Both the position numbers and the translations under genes were made by a program. A DNA stretch of 64,000 bases from Chrysomallon squamiferum (lineage: Eukaryota; Mollusca; Gastropoda; Neomphalida; Peltospiridae), in the NCBI GenBank assembly GCA_012295275.1, contig CM022665.1, positions 19,858,150 to 19,922,149 on the forward strand. The letters are read 5' to 3'. Positions 20,901 through 31,293 of this stretch are shown here, in pieces; position 1 is the stretch's first letter, and each line of letters opens with the position of its first letter. Under the pieces are notes generated by a model, which was not told the DNA's origin, did not search any database, and was given only the letters and a program-made list of their open reading frames with translations.

Positions 20901-23689
20901 GAAACATTAATATTTATTAATCCTTTGTGTCATTATTAGCTTTCTGAGTACTCAACATTAATTCATCTTTCTGAGGATCTACACTAGGCACCCTTATTTT
21001 ACTTATTTGTTAAATGTTTATCACCTTTTCTAGATTTATGCAGATCTATACAAGGCATCTTAATTTTCCTATACTGAATGTTTAATTGTCTTTTCTGACA
21101 CTAGATTTCTGCACATCTAAAGTAGGCACCATAATTTTACTTATTTATCAAATGTTTAATTACAATTTCTAGATTTCTGAAGATTTATACTAGGTACCAT
21201 TATTTTACTATACCAAATATTTAATCACCTTTCTGCACACTAGATTTCTGCAGATCTATACTAGGCATCATTGTTTTACTAATGTGATTGTCAACTGTCA
21301 CTGGCTCAGTAGTTTGCTCTGGGTATGTGGTGTGTAATGGCAGTGAACGGTTGTGCCCGAGGGATGGAAGATTTCTGTTACAAGTGTTTTTATTCTGAAA
21401 GTAAAAACATTCCTGAAACGTAATCATCACATCCAGTGATGCTGAGATACGGTTGCTGCAGCAAGAACAAAGGACACAAGGATTATTAATAATAATAATA
21501 ATAACAACAATAACAATAACAATAAAAATAATATAAAATGAGTGCATTAGGTGACTTTCATTTTCTTCCAGTGGGACCCATGTTAAGATATTTCAAACTA
21601 TCCATTTTTTTTTTTTTTCAGGCCTCATATTTGTGTTATTTGTAAGTAAACACAAACATTAGTCTTATTAAGGAAATCATCTCTTTAAGTGGTACACTGC
21701 GAGACACATGCTCATAGGCAATGGGTGCATGACACTGATTATAACACATAGACTATGGTTGAACTTACTATAAAAAATTCACAGAAAACCAACAAACATA
21801 ACAACTAAACATTCCATTCAGTTTTAAATAATTTTAAGTAAAATAATTTAATGAATTACCATATTCACAATCAATATTTTAAATAACTTAAAGTTAAATA
21901 ACCATTCAGTTAAATGTTTAAAAAAACAAATTAAACTTTTTATAAAAATTACAAAAGTATTTCGTCTTCTGACTCTTGCTGATAAACTGAGATCCATTAA
22001 GTTATCTCCCTTCATTGTATGCTCAAGTTGTGATCTCTCTTCTTCATATTCCTCACTGTCTTCTATATGACCATTCTGTTGCCGTGGATTTGCAGTCACT
22101 ATCATATGACAACCACCACATGCCACCTGGCAAACACAAACAAACACTGTTAAACACTAATGACAATTTACAAAAAAAAAAGACAAAAATTCAAAAATTG
22201 GAATTGCATAATTTTGTACAGTTTTTGGATTGTTTTGTATGCCCAAACTTATTTTATGCACAAAATTATAAAAAATATGTATAAAAACTCTGCAGACTAT
22301 TTGTTTAAGCTGCATATGAAATATAAATGGAATTTGTACATAGACCTAGATCCTATTCTTAGGCTATCCCCTTATTTTCCAGAATCTGAAACACTTCTGA
22401 TCCCAAGTATTTCAGAAAGAGAATATTTAACAGATTTACTTAAGTGGATCTTTGGGTTTCATTGTGTAGATTTAGTTTAAACAATGATATTTTACACTGC
22501 ACAGAATCAACTGACATTTTTAATGTTACAATGCTATATTAGATATTGTGAACCATGTTGGTGTATGTAATAATGGTGTAGATGTTGTAAACCCTGACAT
22601 TGTGAATTGTGCTGGTGCAGATGTTGTTAACACTGATGTTGTGAATTGTGATGGAATGATGGTGTGGATGTTGTTGTAAACACTCACTCTGTCAACAAAA
22701 CATCTCATCAGACAATCACACCTAGTTGGCTTGTACAGGTTGGTGAAACACTCTGTCCCTTGGGCTAGTTTACCATGGCGACCGTCACCAAATGTATACA
22801 AATATCCTCGCTCTACAACCAGTAACAACATTTTCTGTTAATATGCGATGCTCAGAATTAATGTTTTAACTCACCAGTATCTGTGTAATAATAATAGTAC
22901 ATGATCACAGACTTGGTAAAACTATTCAGTACAACAACAAAATACTGTTACTCATTCACTCTAGACACATTCTGAGGACTGAACCTATAATTTAAAAAAT
23001 AAAAATAAAAATAAAAATAAAAATAAAAATAAAAATAAAAATAATGTTACTCATTCCTTCTTTACAAACTTTTAGGGAGGATCAAAAATGAATGTTGGAA
23101 AACTGATTTGAAAAATTATTACAAAGAATGGAAAAATTTTAAAGTCTAGATTACCTGTAATGATAGCAGTAAAGTTTTCACCACAAATCACCTGTGTCAC
23201 TGTTGGGGTCATTTTGACCTGTTGAGGAGTGGCTGTCTCCATCACCATGGTTCCCAGACCTAGTTGTCCATTACTGCCATCTCCACATGTATAGACTGTA
23301 CCATTTTCTAAAATATATTATTGCAAATATATAGACAATAATTTTCTGAAATATATTATTATAATAAACATATAGAATATATAATTTTCTGAAATAAAGA
23401 TATTACTAATATCACAAATATACAGACTACCTTTTTCTGAAATATATTGGTATTAGAATAAGTAAACAGACATGACTATTTTCTACTGAGATATTATCAT
23501 CTCCATGTTATGAATGGTGATATTTTCTAAATTACTGAGCACTATGTGTTACAGAGTATCATACATTTATGTCTTTACATTTTATTTCTTTTTTACTTTA
23601 AAAAGTTTCTTTAAAAAAATCTTCTGTCAACAGTATCTTTAAAAATTCAGATATAAGAATTATTCCAAATTTAGCCCCTCCCCAAAAAA

Positions 23690-23734
<45 letters not shown>

Positions 23735-26700
23735 GAAAAGAAAAAACAGAAATAATAATAATAATAATAATAATAATAATCATAATAATAACAACAACAA
23801 CAGTAATAATACTGAATGTAATACGTGTGTTTACCTGTGAGAGCTGCAGTGTGTGATCCACCACAAGACACAGCTTTCACCTTCTCGGGTATGGAAGACA
23901 CCTGCTCGGGCTCATTAACGTTGTTTTTGTGACTCAGACCAAGTTTACCACTGTCATTTTCTCCAAATGTGTACAAGTCTCCTGCCTCTGTAAAGACAAA
24001 CTGAATTTTTTACATCTCATTACACATTAACAACCACACACATCTACAAATAACAAGTTTAAACATACAGACCTGCATAGTTCACTGTAACAAATTTGTA
24101 ATTATACCTGAATTACTAACAGTAACTGTACGATATGAAAGTTCTATTAGTGCATGAATACACTGTTTCAGTAGTAACTAGATGATGTCAAAATGTCTGA
24201 GATATTCAGTGAAAAGCAACAACAGATAAATATGGGACAGTAATCAGTTATTGTAAGTACAGGATGTGAAATTACTAACATTTATTCAGTGACAAAAATA
24301 ATTACTGGAATTTAACTATTTACAGTAACTGCTGATGTAAAATTTCTAAGATGTAGTAACCAGATGATATAAAATTTCTAAGATATCCAGTACAAATAAT
24401 AATAAATATTGGAATGTAACTATTGATAGTAACTACATGATACAAATTTTTTTCAGCAAAACGGATAACAATAAGTACTGGGATGTAACTATTAATAGTA
24501 ACTATATGATGTAAAATAGCTAAGAAATTCAGTGAAAACTAATAATACTCAGAGGTCTCACTACATGCTGTAAGAGATGGCAGGCCCACCATCCCTTATG
24601 GCTTACTATGAGTTTGCCCACCATTCCTCAGCAACGGCATCAGTATTAGTGTTTATTTAGTGAACTTCATTTTGTATAATAAATTAAACAGACACTTTGA
24701 TGTTATTTAATTGCTAGTACAATAAACTTGTTAATAGTTAATGCATTTGATGCAATTATTTAAAGGAGTATTTTTGACAAACAAGTAATTTGAACATTGT
24801 TCAGAGTACTTGTACCCTGAACATTTTCTGTACCATCCCTTTCTTTAACTTGCACCAGTTATACTGATTTCTGCCATCCCTTTCACAAATGCTGGGGAGA
24901 CCTTTGATACATAAATATTGGTATACAGCCAAATATAATAAGATATTCAGCAACAATAATAGATAAATATTGGAATGCAGGTACTAACAGTAACTGCATG
25001 ATGTGAAATTTCTAAGATATTCAGTGATAAATAATTCTAAATATTAAACCTGTAACAACTGCTGTGTGGTAGTAACCACATGCTATATAAATAATATTTT
25101 CATCAAATTCCAACTTTGTTGGGGTGGAACACCCTTCAGCTTCCCCGAGGCCAAGTTGTCCCTCTCCATTGCTGCCCCACACGAAAACCTGCCCATCCTC
25201 TGAAATGATAATTTTTTAAACTAAGTACATTTGTACTAAACCAAAAATACCTGATCATCCTCTGAAATCATAATCTTGTAAAGTAAATTTATTCTAAACA
25301 CACTCACATGCCCAGTCATACATACAAACACACGCACACCATACACACATACACACCAAACACTCCATCTGCACACATAGCGCACACACATACACTACAA
25401 ATACTATACACACACAGTATACAAAGAAAAATAAAATTATACACACACACAGTACACACATATACAGAACACACACACACGTACAGTATATACCTACACA
25501 TTACACAAAGAGAAATAAAGTACACACACACACACACACACACTAATGATGTCACCTGTTAAGGCCACACTGTGTTCTGCTCCAGCATCAAGCATCTTGT
25601 ATGACATTTCTGCTACATTTTCTACACACATAGGAACACTGCAGTCCTGAACATCCTCCACACCCAGTTGTCCCTCACTGTTTGATCCAAATGTATACAA
25701 TGTACCAGATTCTGTGTAAGTAAATATTGTTCATAAATATACTTTATTACTGCGACAATACACTAGTATAGTACTACATTGTGTGTGTTTGTATATATTC
25801 ATTTGAAATACACATACAAAGATAACATTTGACAGAATGGCATTCAAGATGGAGAGAGCTTACCAAACACACACACAGAGCTTATATATATACATATATG
25901 AGACACAGACACTAATAATCATCAGTAGACCCAATTGTTTTTCACGATCACAGTAAACAGATAGAATTTGCGGAATTCATGTTGTGGAACGGAAATCATA
26001 TTTTGAAATGGAATTTTAATTTTCAGCGAAGTCGAAAAACAATTACCATTTTACTTTTGTCACAGCCTATGAAACTGACGATTTGTCAATGTTGTCAAAG
26101 GTGTGATGTCTCATTTACAAGATATCTGCTTGCAGTCATGCTTGCATGGTTGCTATATTCCTGGTCATTAAATGGTTTTAGTGAAGTTTTGTTTTCTTTA
26201 CAGCCTGTCAGCCCTGATTCACTTTGAATAAAACACTGTCTGATCTTAGTTGCAAAATTATGTTTTATTACATTTAGTTGTTTTAATTGTGGTCTTTGAT
26301 CCTGATGTGACCTTTCACAACTAACGCATACTTTTCATATAGCGATGCAAATCTACGCCATGGTATCGCATTATCAATGTGACCAGTCTGTACGTAAATA
26401 ACGTAGTGACATCATTGATATAACTGGAATTGGTTGTATTTTAATTACAATTGTGTTAATATTTCACTAAATACTTTCTCAATAAATGCACAGTGTATTA
26501 GATTATATCAAAGGTTTTTTTCCTGCATGATTCCTTCAAGTGTATGTACTGCCGTTTTTGAGATAAATGTGAAGTGCATTCAGCGTAATGGAGACACTGA
26601 AGGTCATTTCAGTTAAATCTTGAATAAATACCATTTTCTCCTTTTTTAAATTATGTTAGTGTATTTGATACATTAGTTCTTAATTACATAATTTATTCGT

Positions 26701-27788
26701 GAAATGGATATGAAATGAAATTTACAAAATCATGAAATGAAAAACAGCAATTTTTTAAAACAGAAAACCACTGGGTTTACATTGGTGACAATAAATCTTT
26801 TAACACTGTTATTGTTTTTATTTTATAAACTGTAATTAGACAAACCTGTTGCTGCCACAGTGTGAGATCTTCCACAAGCAATAAGAGTAACCTTCTCACG
26901 TTTCAAACCTGAAAAACAAACAAAATCATTAGTTTAAGTGTATAGCTGCTGGGTATGGTGTTTATATAAATACATTTATTATTATTATTATTAGTAGTAG
27001 TACTGGTACCTGTACTATTACTATTATTACTACTACTATTATTAGTGATAGTATTATTATCCTTACTACTATTGCTACTACAAGTATTTAAAAAAAGATC
27101 TGATGTATGGGGCAATATATACATATATTATTACTACTATTACTACCACTATTTTTTAAATGCTTTAAAACTGCAAGTATTTAAAAAAGTACTAATATTA
27201 TTATTATTATTAAACTTTTTTTTTTAATTAACATTTTTTAAAAATACTACCAGAAAATGGAATTTTGAACTTATTTTTCAAACATTATTTTATTTCAATG
27301 TTGATTTATTTTACTAACATTTTATACAGTAGGGTTTGTTTGCTGTTTTAATCTGCTCCAGGCCAAGCTGACCCCAACTGTTTGAGCCAAACATGAAAAC
27401 ACGTCCACTCTCTGAAAACAAAAAGATAAAAACTAAATCTAACAAATCTCATTGTCAGTGAAAACAACACAACAATTACAGAATTCATAATAAATATATT
27501 CATTTCTTCATGAAAGATATGTTCAAGTAATCATTTAAAAATAATAATAATTAACTTTTAATCATAAACAAGATGACTTTGATTTTTAAAAATATGCTTG
27601 TTGGCTTTTGCATGGTTCTTTGTCCATATGTTTGATGGAACATAAACATTTTTCTACCAACACCAAAAAACCTTTAAAGCTAATAAGTTTATATCACAGT
27701 AGAAAAATTCCAGAAGCCAGATATTTTTAATGTACAGTTCTTTTTTTTTTTTTTTTTTTTATTAAGACTGGTCAGCAAAAACAAGTAA

Positions 27789-27848
<60 letters not shown>

Positions 27849-29612
27849 AAGAAGAAGAAGAACTCTTTTTCTTTTTTTATAAACAAGAATTTTACAAATG
27901 TTTCTATCACAAAAATTTTGTTACCTGCCACAAGAGCTGTGTGTTCATCGCCACAACTAATCTGTAACACTCTGTCATTTTTAACCCAAAATTTATTTGG
28001 AAGATTTTCAGCAAAACTGCTTTTTCCAAATGTAAACACAGCACCAGTTTCTGAAGGAAAATTACTTTATTATAATTATAATCTTAAAATATTTTTAGTG
28101 TTGCATATTTCTGATAAATGTTGTTATAATATTTATACATTTCCTACAAGACACCATATCAGAAAATTATCCAAAATTTCTTTCTCGACATATAGGATAG
28201 ACAGATAGATAAATAGATACAAATACAGATATACAGGGTGGCCCAAAAGTAGGTTTACAGTTATTACGTAGGCAATTTATTTTAAAATATAAGCATGTTT
28301 CAAGCATTACACAGAAACTGTTTAATCTCTCAGGTGCTCAAAATGTCCTCCTTCAACACTGTATTTTATGTTAATTGTACTTAGCAAGTGACTTCAAGCA
28401 TATAAATGATAGTTTAATAACTGTAAACCTACTTTTGGGCCACCCTGTATATTTGCACTCTGTTTCAAAACAACAATTATACAGACATTTTTATTCTTGA
28501 AATATTTATTAACTTAAAGTCACCTTCAAACTGACTTTGGTATTGTATTACAATAGTTAACATATAATGTTAACGTCTTGTTTTTGTGTTCCTTTACAAA
28601 ACAGTGTATCTTACTATGTGCTAACAGATGGAAGATAATTCAATAGGTAAAATAATCCACATTTAAATGCAGAGTACATGCTCAAGCAATATTCTGGTGA
28701 TGAACAGAAATGGCAGTAAACCAGGGGGTGCCTTAATACAGGATCACTGTGTGTGTGTGTGTGAGCCTGATCATAACTACTCTTTTTGAAGTGAGGCAAA
28801 AACATTTAATTGACACACAGAGTGTGGCAATAAATTTTGGCCAGATGCTCCGACTTGAACGTGGTTATCATTTCTAATGGAATAGAGATTTATATTTTTA
28901 CAATAAAATCTTTCTATAAAATAAAAATAATAGAAAAAAAACACCAAAAAACCCCGTCAATTTCGGTATGAAGCATTTATCTCACTTGCTTTAATGTAGT
29001 TATGGCCATGGCGGGCATGTGTGTGTGTACACTGTTTTTACAAATCAACAGAGATGTTTGTGTAAATGTTTAGAGGCTTTAAATAAACACAAGGACATCA
29101 CTTACACTCATGCACATATTTACCTAAAAACTAACAATGCGTTCAAAAATAATATTATGCTGATATCAATTTATATTCAGTAATATTTACGCGGTATCAG
29201 AGTTTTATAACAAATTTGACACTGGTCAGTGATACAAACAGAAACAAAAATTTAGCCTAAGGTGAAAGGCAAATACTTGAAATAGATAAACAATACAAAA
29301 ACAGAACATATCTACATTCACGTTCGCATGCAAGCACGCACACGCATACATTTTAGTTTTAAATGTTTCTGTCCTGGGGATTGTTTTGGGGTGTGTGTTT
29401 TTGGTTTGTTTTGGTTTGTTTTGTTTTGTTGTTTGTTTTGCTTTGGGGGTTTTAAGTAGTAATATATTTACTATGCTTTGAAGAGTTAAAAATGTAATAA
29501 TAACTCATTATAGCTTCATTTTGAAAATGCGATGAAAAGCATTTAGGTGAACTAACAGAAACTATATACTAATGCACTAACCTGGAATGTCAGTATCATC
29601 TACTAACGACAT
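14880..29612 (-). CDS. RPGR: RPGR (retinitis pigmentosa GTPase regulator), complete 19-exon gene
   Basis: RPGR is a ciliary protein whose propeller binds partners such as PDE6D and RPGRIP1. Exons on the minus strand are 29582-29612, 27925-28050, 27328-27411, 26846-26908, 25556-25711, 25050-25199, 23835-23987, 23155-23307, 22688-22812, 21953-22126, 21229-21394, 20833-20885, 19716-19766, 18438-18515, 16738-16888, 16381-16638, 15909-15979, 15256-15474 and 14880-14903. All phases match and give 761 residues. The RCC1-type propeller spans about residues 11-370. It starts [20 protein letters not shown], its blades carry YTFG, GQLGL and CGxxHTA motifs, and it ends [14 protein letters not shown] and [18 protein letters not shown] follows, as in vertebrate RPGR. 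Exons 12-18 encode an acidic then Glu/Lys-rich tail. The last exon adds SRFCTIL, a CaaX prenylation box shared with the vertebrate constitutive isoform. The RCC1 blades alone could suggest RCC1 or HERC, but the flanks and CTIL identify RPGR. Confidence 0.96.
15256..16888 (-). CDS. RPGR: RPGR Glu/Lys-rich tail exons 15-18
   Basis: Four exons encode low-complexity charged sequence. Exon 15 has [16 protein letters not shown] repeats. Exon 16 has an Asp/Glu run followed by [10 protein letters not shown]. Exon 17 is Lys/Glu-rich. Exon 18 alternates [19 protein letters not shown]. The coding strand is almost pure purine, so the plus strand reads as CT-rich. The region occupies the same place as the vertebrate ORF15 tail but is split by introns and is Lys/Glu- rather than Gly/Glu-rich. 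A role in tubulin-ligase-like glutamylation is not shown by the sequence. Confidence 0.85.
16889..18437 (-). other. RPGR intron 14 with simple repeats
   Basis: It contains ACC/ACT triplet runs (17538-17585), TA and CA runs (about 17670-17720) and, at about 18200-18415, TA-rich copies of aatatatttattattaaatg. I see no coding segment. An open frame over the triplets is low-complexity only. Confidence 0.6.
18516..19715 (-). other. RPGR intron 13, AT-rich, short repeats
   Basis: Copies of tttaacatgcaat lie at about 19505-19620, and poly(A) lies at 19443-19459. Nothing else is recognisable. Confidence 0.5.
20400..20832 (-). repeat. RPGR intron 12 tandem array (~20-base and ~40-base units)
   Basis: About twenty diverged copies of a unit built on acacaaaactagacactgat fill the intron beside the exon 12 donor. 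The array does not clearly include exon sequence. Confidence 0.75.
20935..21228 (-). repeat. Junction-derived tandem array after RPGR exon 11 (decoy donors)
   Basis: The last roughly 50 bases of exon 11, including GATGCCTAGTATAGATCTGC and AGAAATCTAG, plus the start of intron 11 (gtgattaaatattt) recur about four times with a period near 80 bases. At least one copy, near 21020, keeps an AAAAG|GTGATA donor-like site. Confidence 0.8.
22994..23044. repeat. (AAAAT)n microsatellite
   Basis: About ten copies of the pentamer AAAAT (ATAAA register) in RPGR intron 8. Confidence 0.9.
23308..23505 (-). repeat. Junction-derived tandem array before RPGR exon 8 (decoy acceptors)
   Basis: The real acceptor reads tattttag|AAAATGGTACAGTCTATAC. 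Four upstream copies on the minus strand resemble atttcag|AAAATTATTGTCTATAT, spaced 45-65 bases apart, and each includes the first 15-20 bases of the exon. Confidence 0.75.
23701..23795. repeat. (TA)n and (AAT)n microsatellites
   Basis: TA repeats fill 23701-23730 and AAT repeats fill about 23751-23790, in RPGR intron 7. Confidence 0.9.
24095..25049 (-). repeat. Tandem array after RPGR exon 6, interrupted by a TIR element
   Basis: Copies of a roughly 75-90 base unit contain catatagttactattaatag, attccaatatttat and actgaatatcttagaaattt. The copies resemble the exon 6 end GCAGTTGTTACAG plus the start of the intron. They surround an unrelated insertion at 24550-24906. Confidence 0.6.
24550..24906. 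mobile_element. TIR-bearing non-autonomous DNA element (unassigned)
   Basis: The left end reads CAGAGGTCTCACTACATGCT. The right end, reverse-complemented, reads CAAAGGTCTCCCCAGCATTT, and both inner ends share GATGGCAG. The element interrupts the RPGR intron 6 repeat array and has no coding capacity. A target duplication is not clear. Confidence 0.5.
25297..25545. repeat. CA-rich microsatellite region
   Basis: Interrupted CA/ACAC and TACA repeats fill RPGR intron 5. They produce spurious long frames on both strands. Confidence 0.85.
27755..27862. repeat. (AAT)n then (AAG)n triplet runs
   Basis: AAT triplets at 27790-27820 pass into AAG triplets at 27820-27862, in RPGR intron 2. A poly(T) run lies at 27740-27760. 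Confidence 0.9.
28232..28449. mobile_element. Mariner/Tc1-like MITE 1 in RPGR intron 1
   Basis: Perfect terminal inverted repeats of about 33 bases begin CAGGGTGGCCCAAAAGTAGG, with inner ends near 28266 and 28415. TA flanks both sides (28232-28233 and 28448-28449), as expected for a TA target duplication. The element is about 214 bases and has no coding capacity. Confidence 0.85.
28450..29581 (-). other. RPGR intron 1, rest, no gene seen
   Basis: AT-rich sequence with a short GT run at about 28747-28760 and TTTTG-rich repeats at 29395-29445. No conserved coding segment is visible. Confidence 0.5.
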
Positions 29613-31162
29613 GTTGGTAACCTAAACAACTTTTCAAAATGCCCGGATGTCAAGTGCGATACTTCCGGTATGTCAAATAAAATTAAAGCGCAATACAAAG
29701 CTTTAATAACAGCAAAATGAATGGACATACGTATTTTAGTAGGCCTACTATCCTTGATGACTGAGAATAGACTGTAATCATTCTCCAAGGCTTTTTATTT
29801 CTTTCTTTATTTTAAATACATTTCATATCAGACTTAGCACAAGAAATTACACAGTAGATCAACATGTAGGACTGAATCAGAACATTTTTCTTTAGACTAA
29901 TAATAATGAAATAGATACGCAGGTACCAAGAAAGCATAATAAAATGAAACACATCCAGTGGTCCTAAGATTAAAGATCATGATAAAAATTACGATAATTT
30001 ATGGCAGGATTAGATTATAATAATAATGACGTGTGTGTGTCAGACGAGATTGATAAAAAAATGTAAAAACCTGCTTTTGAATCTCTTTTGCCGTCACTTC
30101 AAAATAATAATAATGTAATTATAAACCTAGATGGAAAATAGGTGAAAAAATTGAGTACAGTTAAAATTAATTTTGTGTCGGTGAACAAGATTTCTTTTGC
30201 CTTGTAGCATAGCAAACAGGACAATTTTTGCCTGATGGGTTATTGATAAAGAAACAATCTCCAGCTTTTTATTTAAAAATAAATAAAATATATTCCTTGA
30301 AAAGTATTTCAAACATTTGCCTTCTAATGAATTGAAAAATAAATAAAAATTTCATAGTCACTTTAGCAGAGAAACATTTCAAATTGTTCTCTTAATAGAG
30401 GCCAGCTGAAACATTTTCAAATCTTAAGAGATTTCCTTTATATAACTTAAAAAATTTCACGTTTCGTTCAGGAAAATCAGTTTGCACGTGAAAATAACAC
30501 TATGTTGTGTAGATGAGCTAAGAATTCTGAAGAATTATAAACTTTCTCAGACCTAAACTAAAGAAAAAAAAATCACATTGCTATATCTCTAAAATTGGTA
30601 TAAACTATCCAGTACACAAAACAAAAACAGACTAACAGAGATACAATCTTTATTAGCAAACATCTAATTATTATGTACATTGAGTTGCCCACTAAGAAAC
30701 TACAAGTAAAAGAAATATAAAACTGATATCAGACAAAGACTAAGCTACGAAGACGTCACATTTCCAATCATTGCCCACCAGACAGACAGACAGACGGCAA
30801 GCGTGACCATACACACAGTTATTTACATCAGTTCAGCAGAGGTCAAACATGGAACACAACTTCATTCATTACAAACGTTTTGCACAAAATTCACCATTAA
30901 TTGTGTCTTTGGGCAAATGTCTTATTTTTTTTTTTTTTAAGATTGATCATGATACCTATGTTTAACAAACTGGCTCTGTTGAGATTAAAACCATGTCTGA
31001 AGAATACAGATTGATGGAGCAGATGTCATTACAGTTTCCTAGCAAATCCCAGCCAATGCCAGAACTTGTTTTTAATTCTTCAATAGTACAATTATGGTAT
31101 CCATGTGTCCTGAAATAATTCAGCCAAGCTGAATCCAGAGTTGACAACATATATTCCAAATC
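29613..31162. other. RPGR promoter side and spacer to akirin
   Basis: This spacer lies upstream of the RPGR start (29612) and downstream of the akirin 3' end. A slightly GC-richer patch at 29635-29665 (cccggatgtc, cttccggtatg) contains an ETS-like CTTCCGG core just upstream of the RPGR start. I see no further gene. Confidence 0.45.
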
Positions 31163-31168
31163 TTTATT
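31163..31168 (-). terminator. Candidate poly(A) signal of akirin
   Basis: AATAAA on the minus strand about 126 bases after the akirin stop. Another lies near 30649. Confidence 0.4.
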
Positions 31169-31293
31169 GAGAAAAAATAATTAATTAAAAAAAAAAAAAT
31201 AAAACAAATTAAAAAAAAACTGCACTGCATTGATTTTCCAGCAAAATGAAACCACAGATAGCTTGTTATTCTCCACCAGTAAATATTCTCACT

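Noticed and set aside
25294-25562. Cys/Val- and His/Thr-rich frames
   Set aside because: They come from CA microsatellites in RPGR intron 5.
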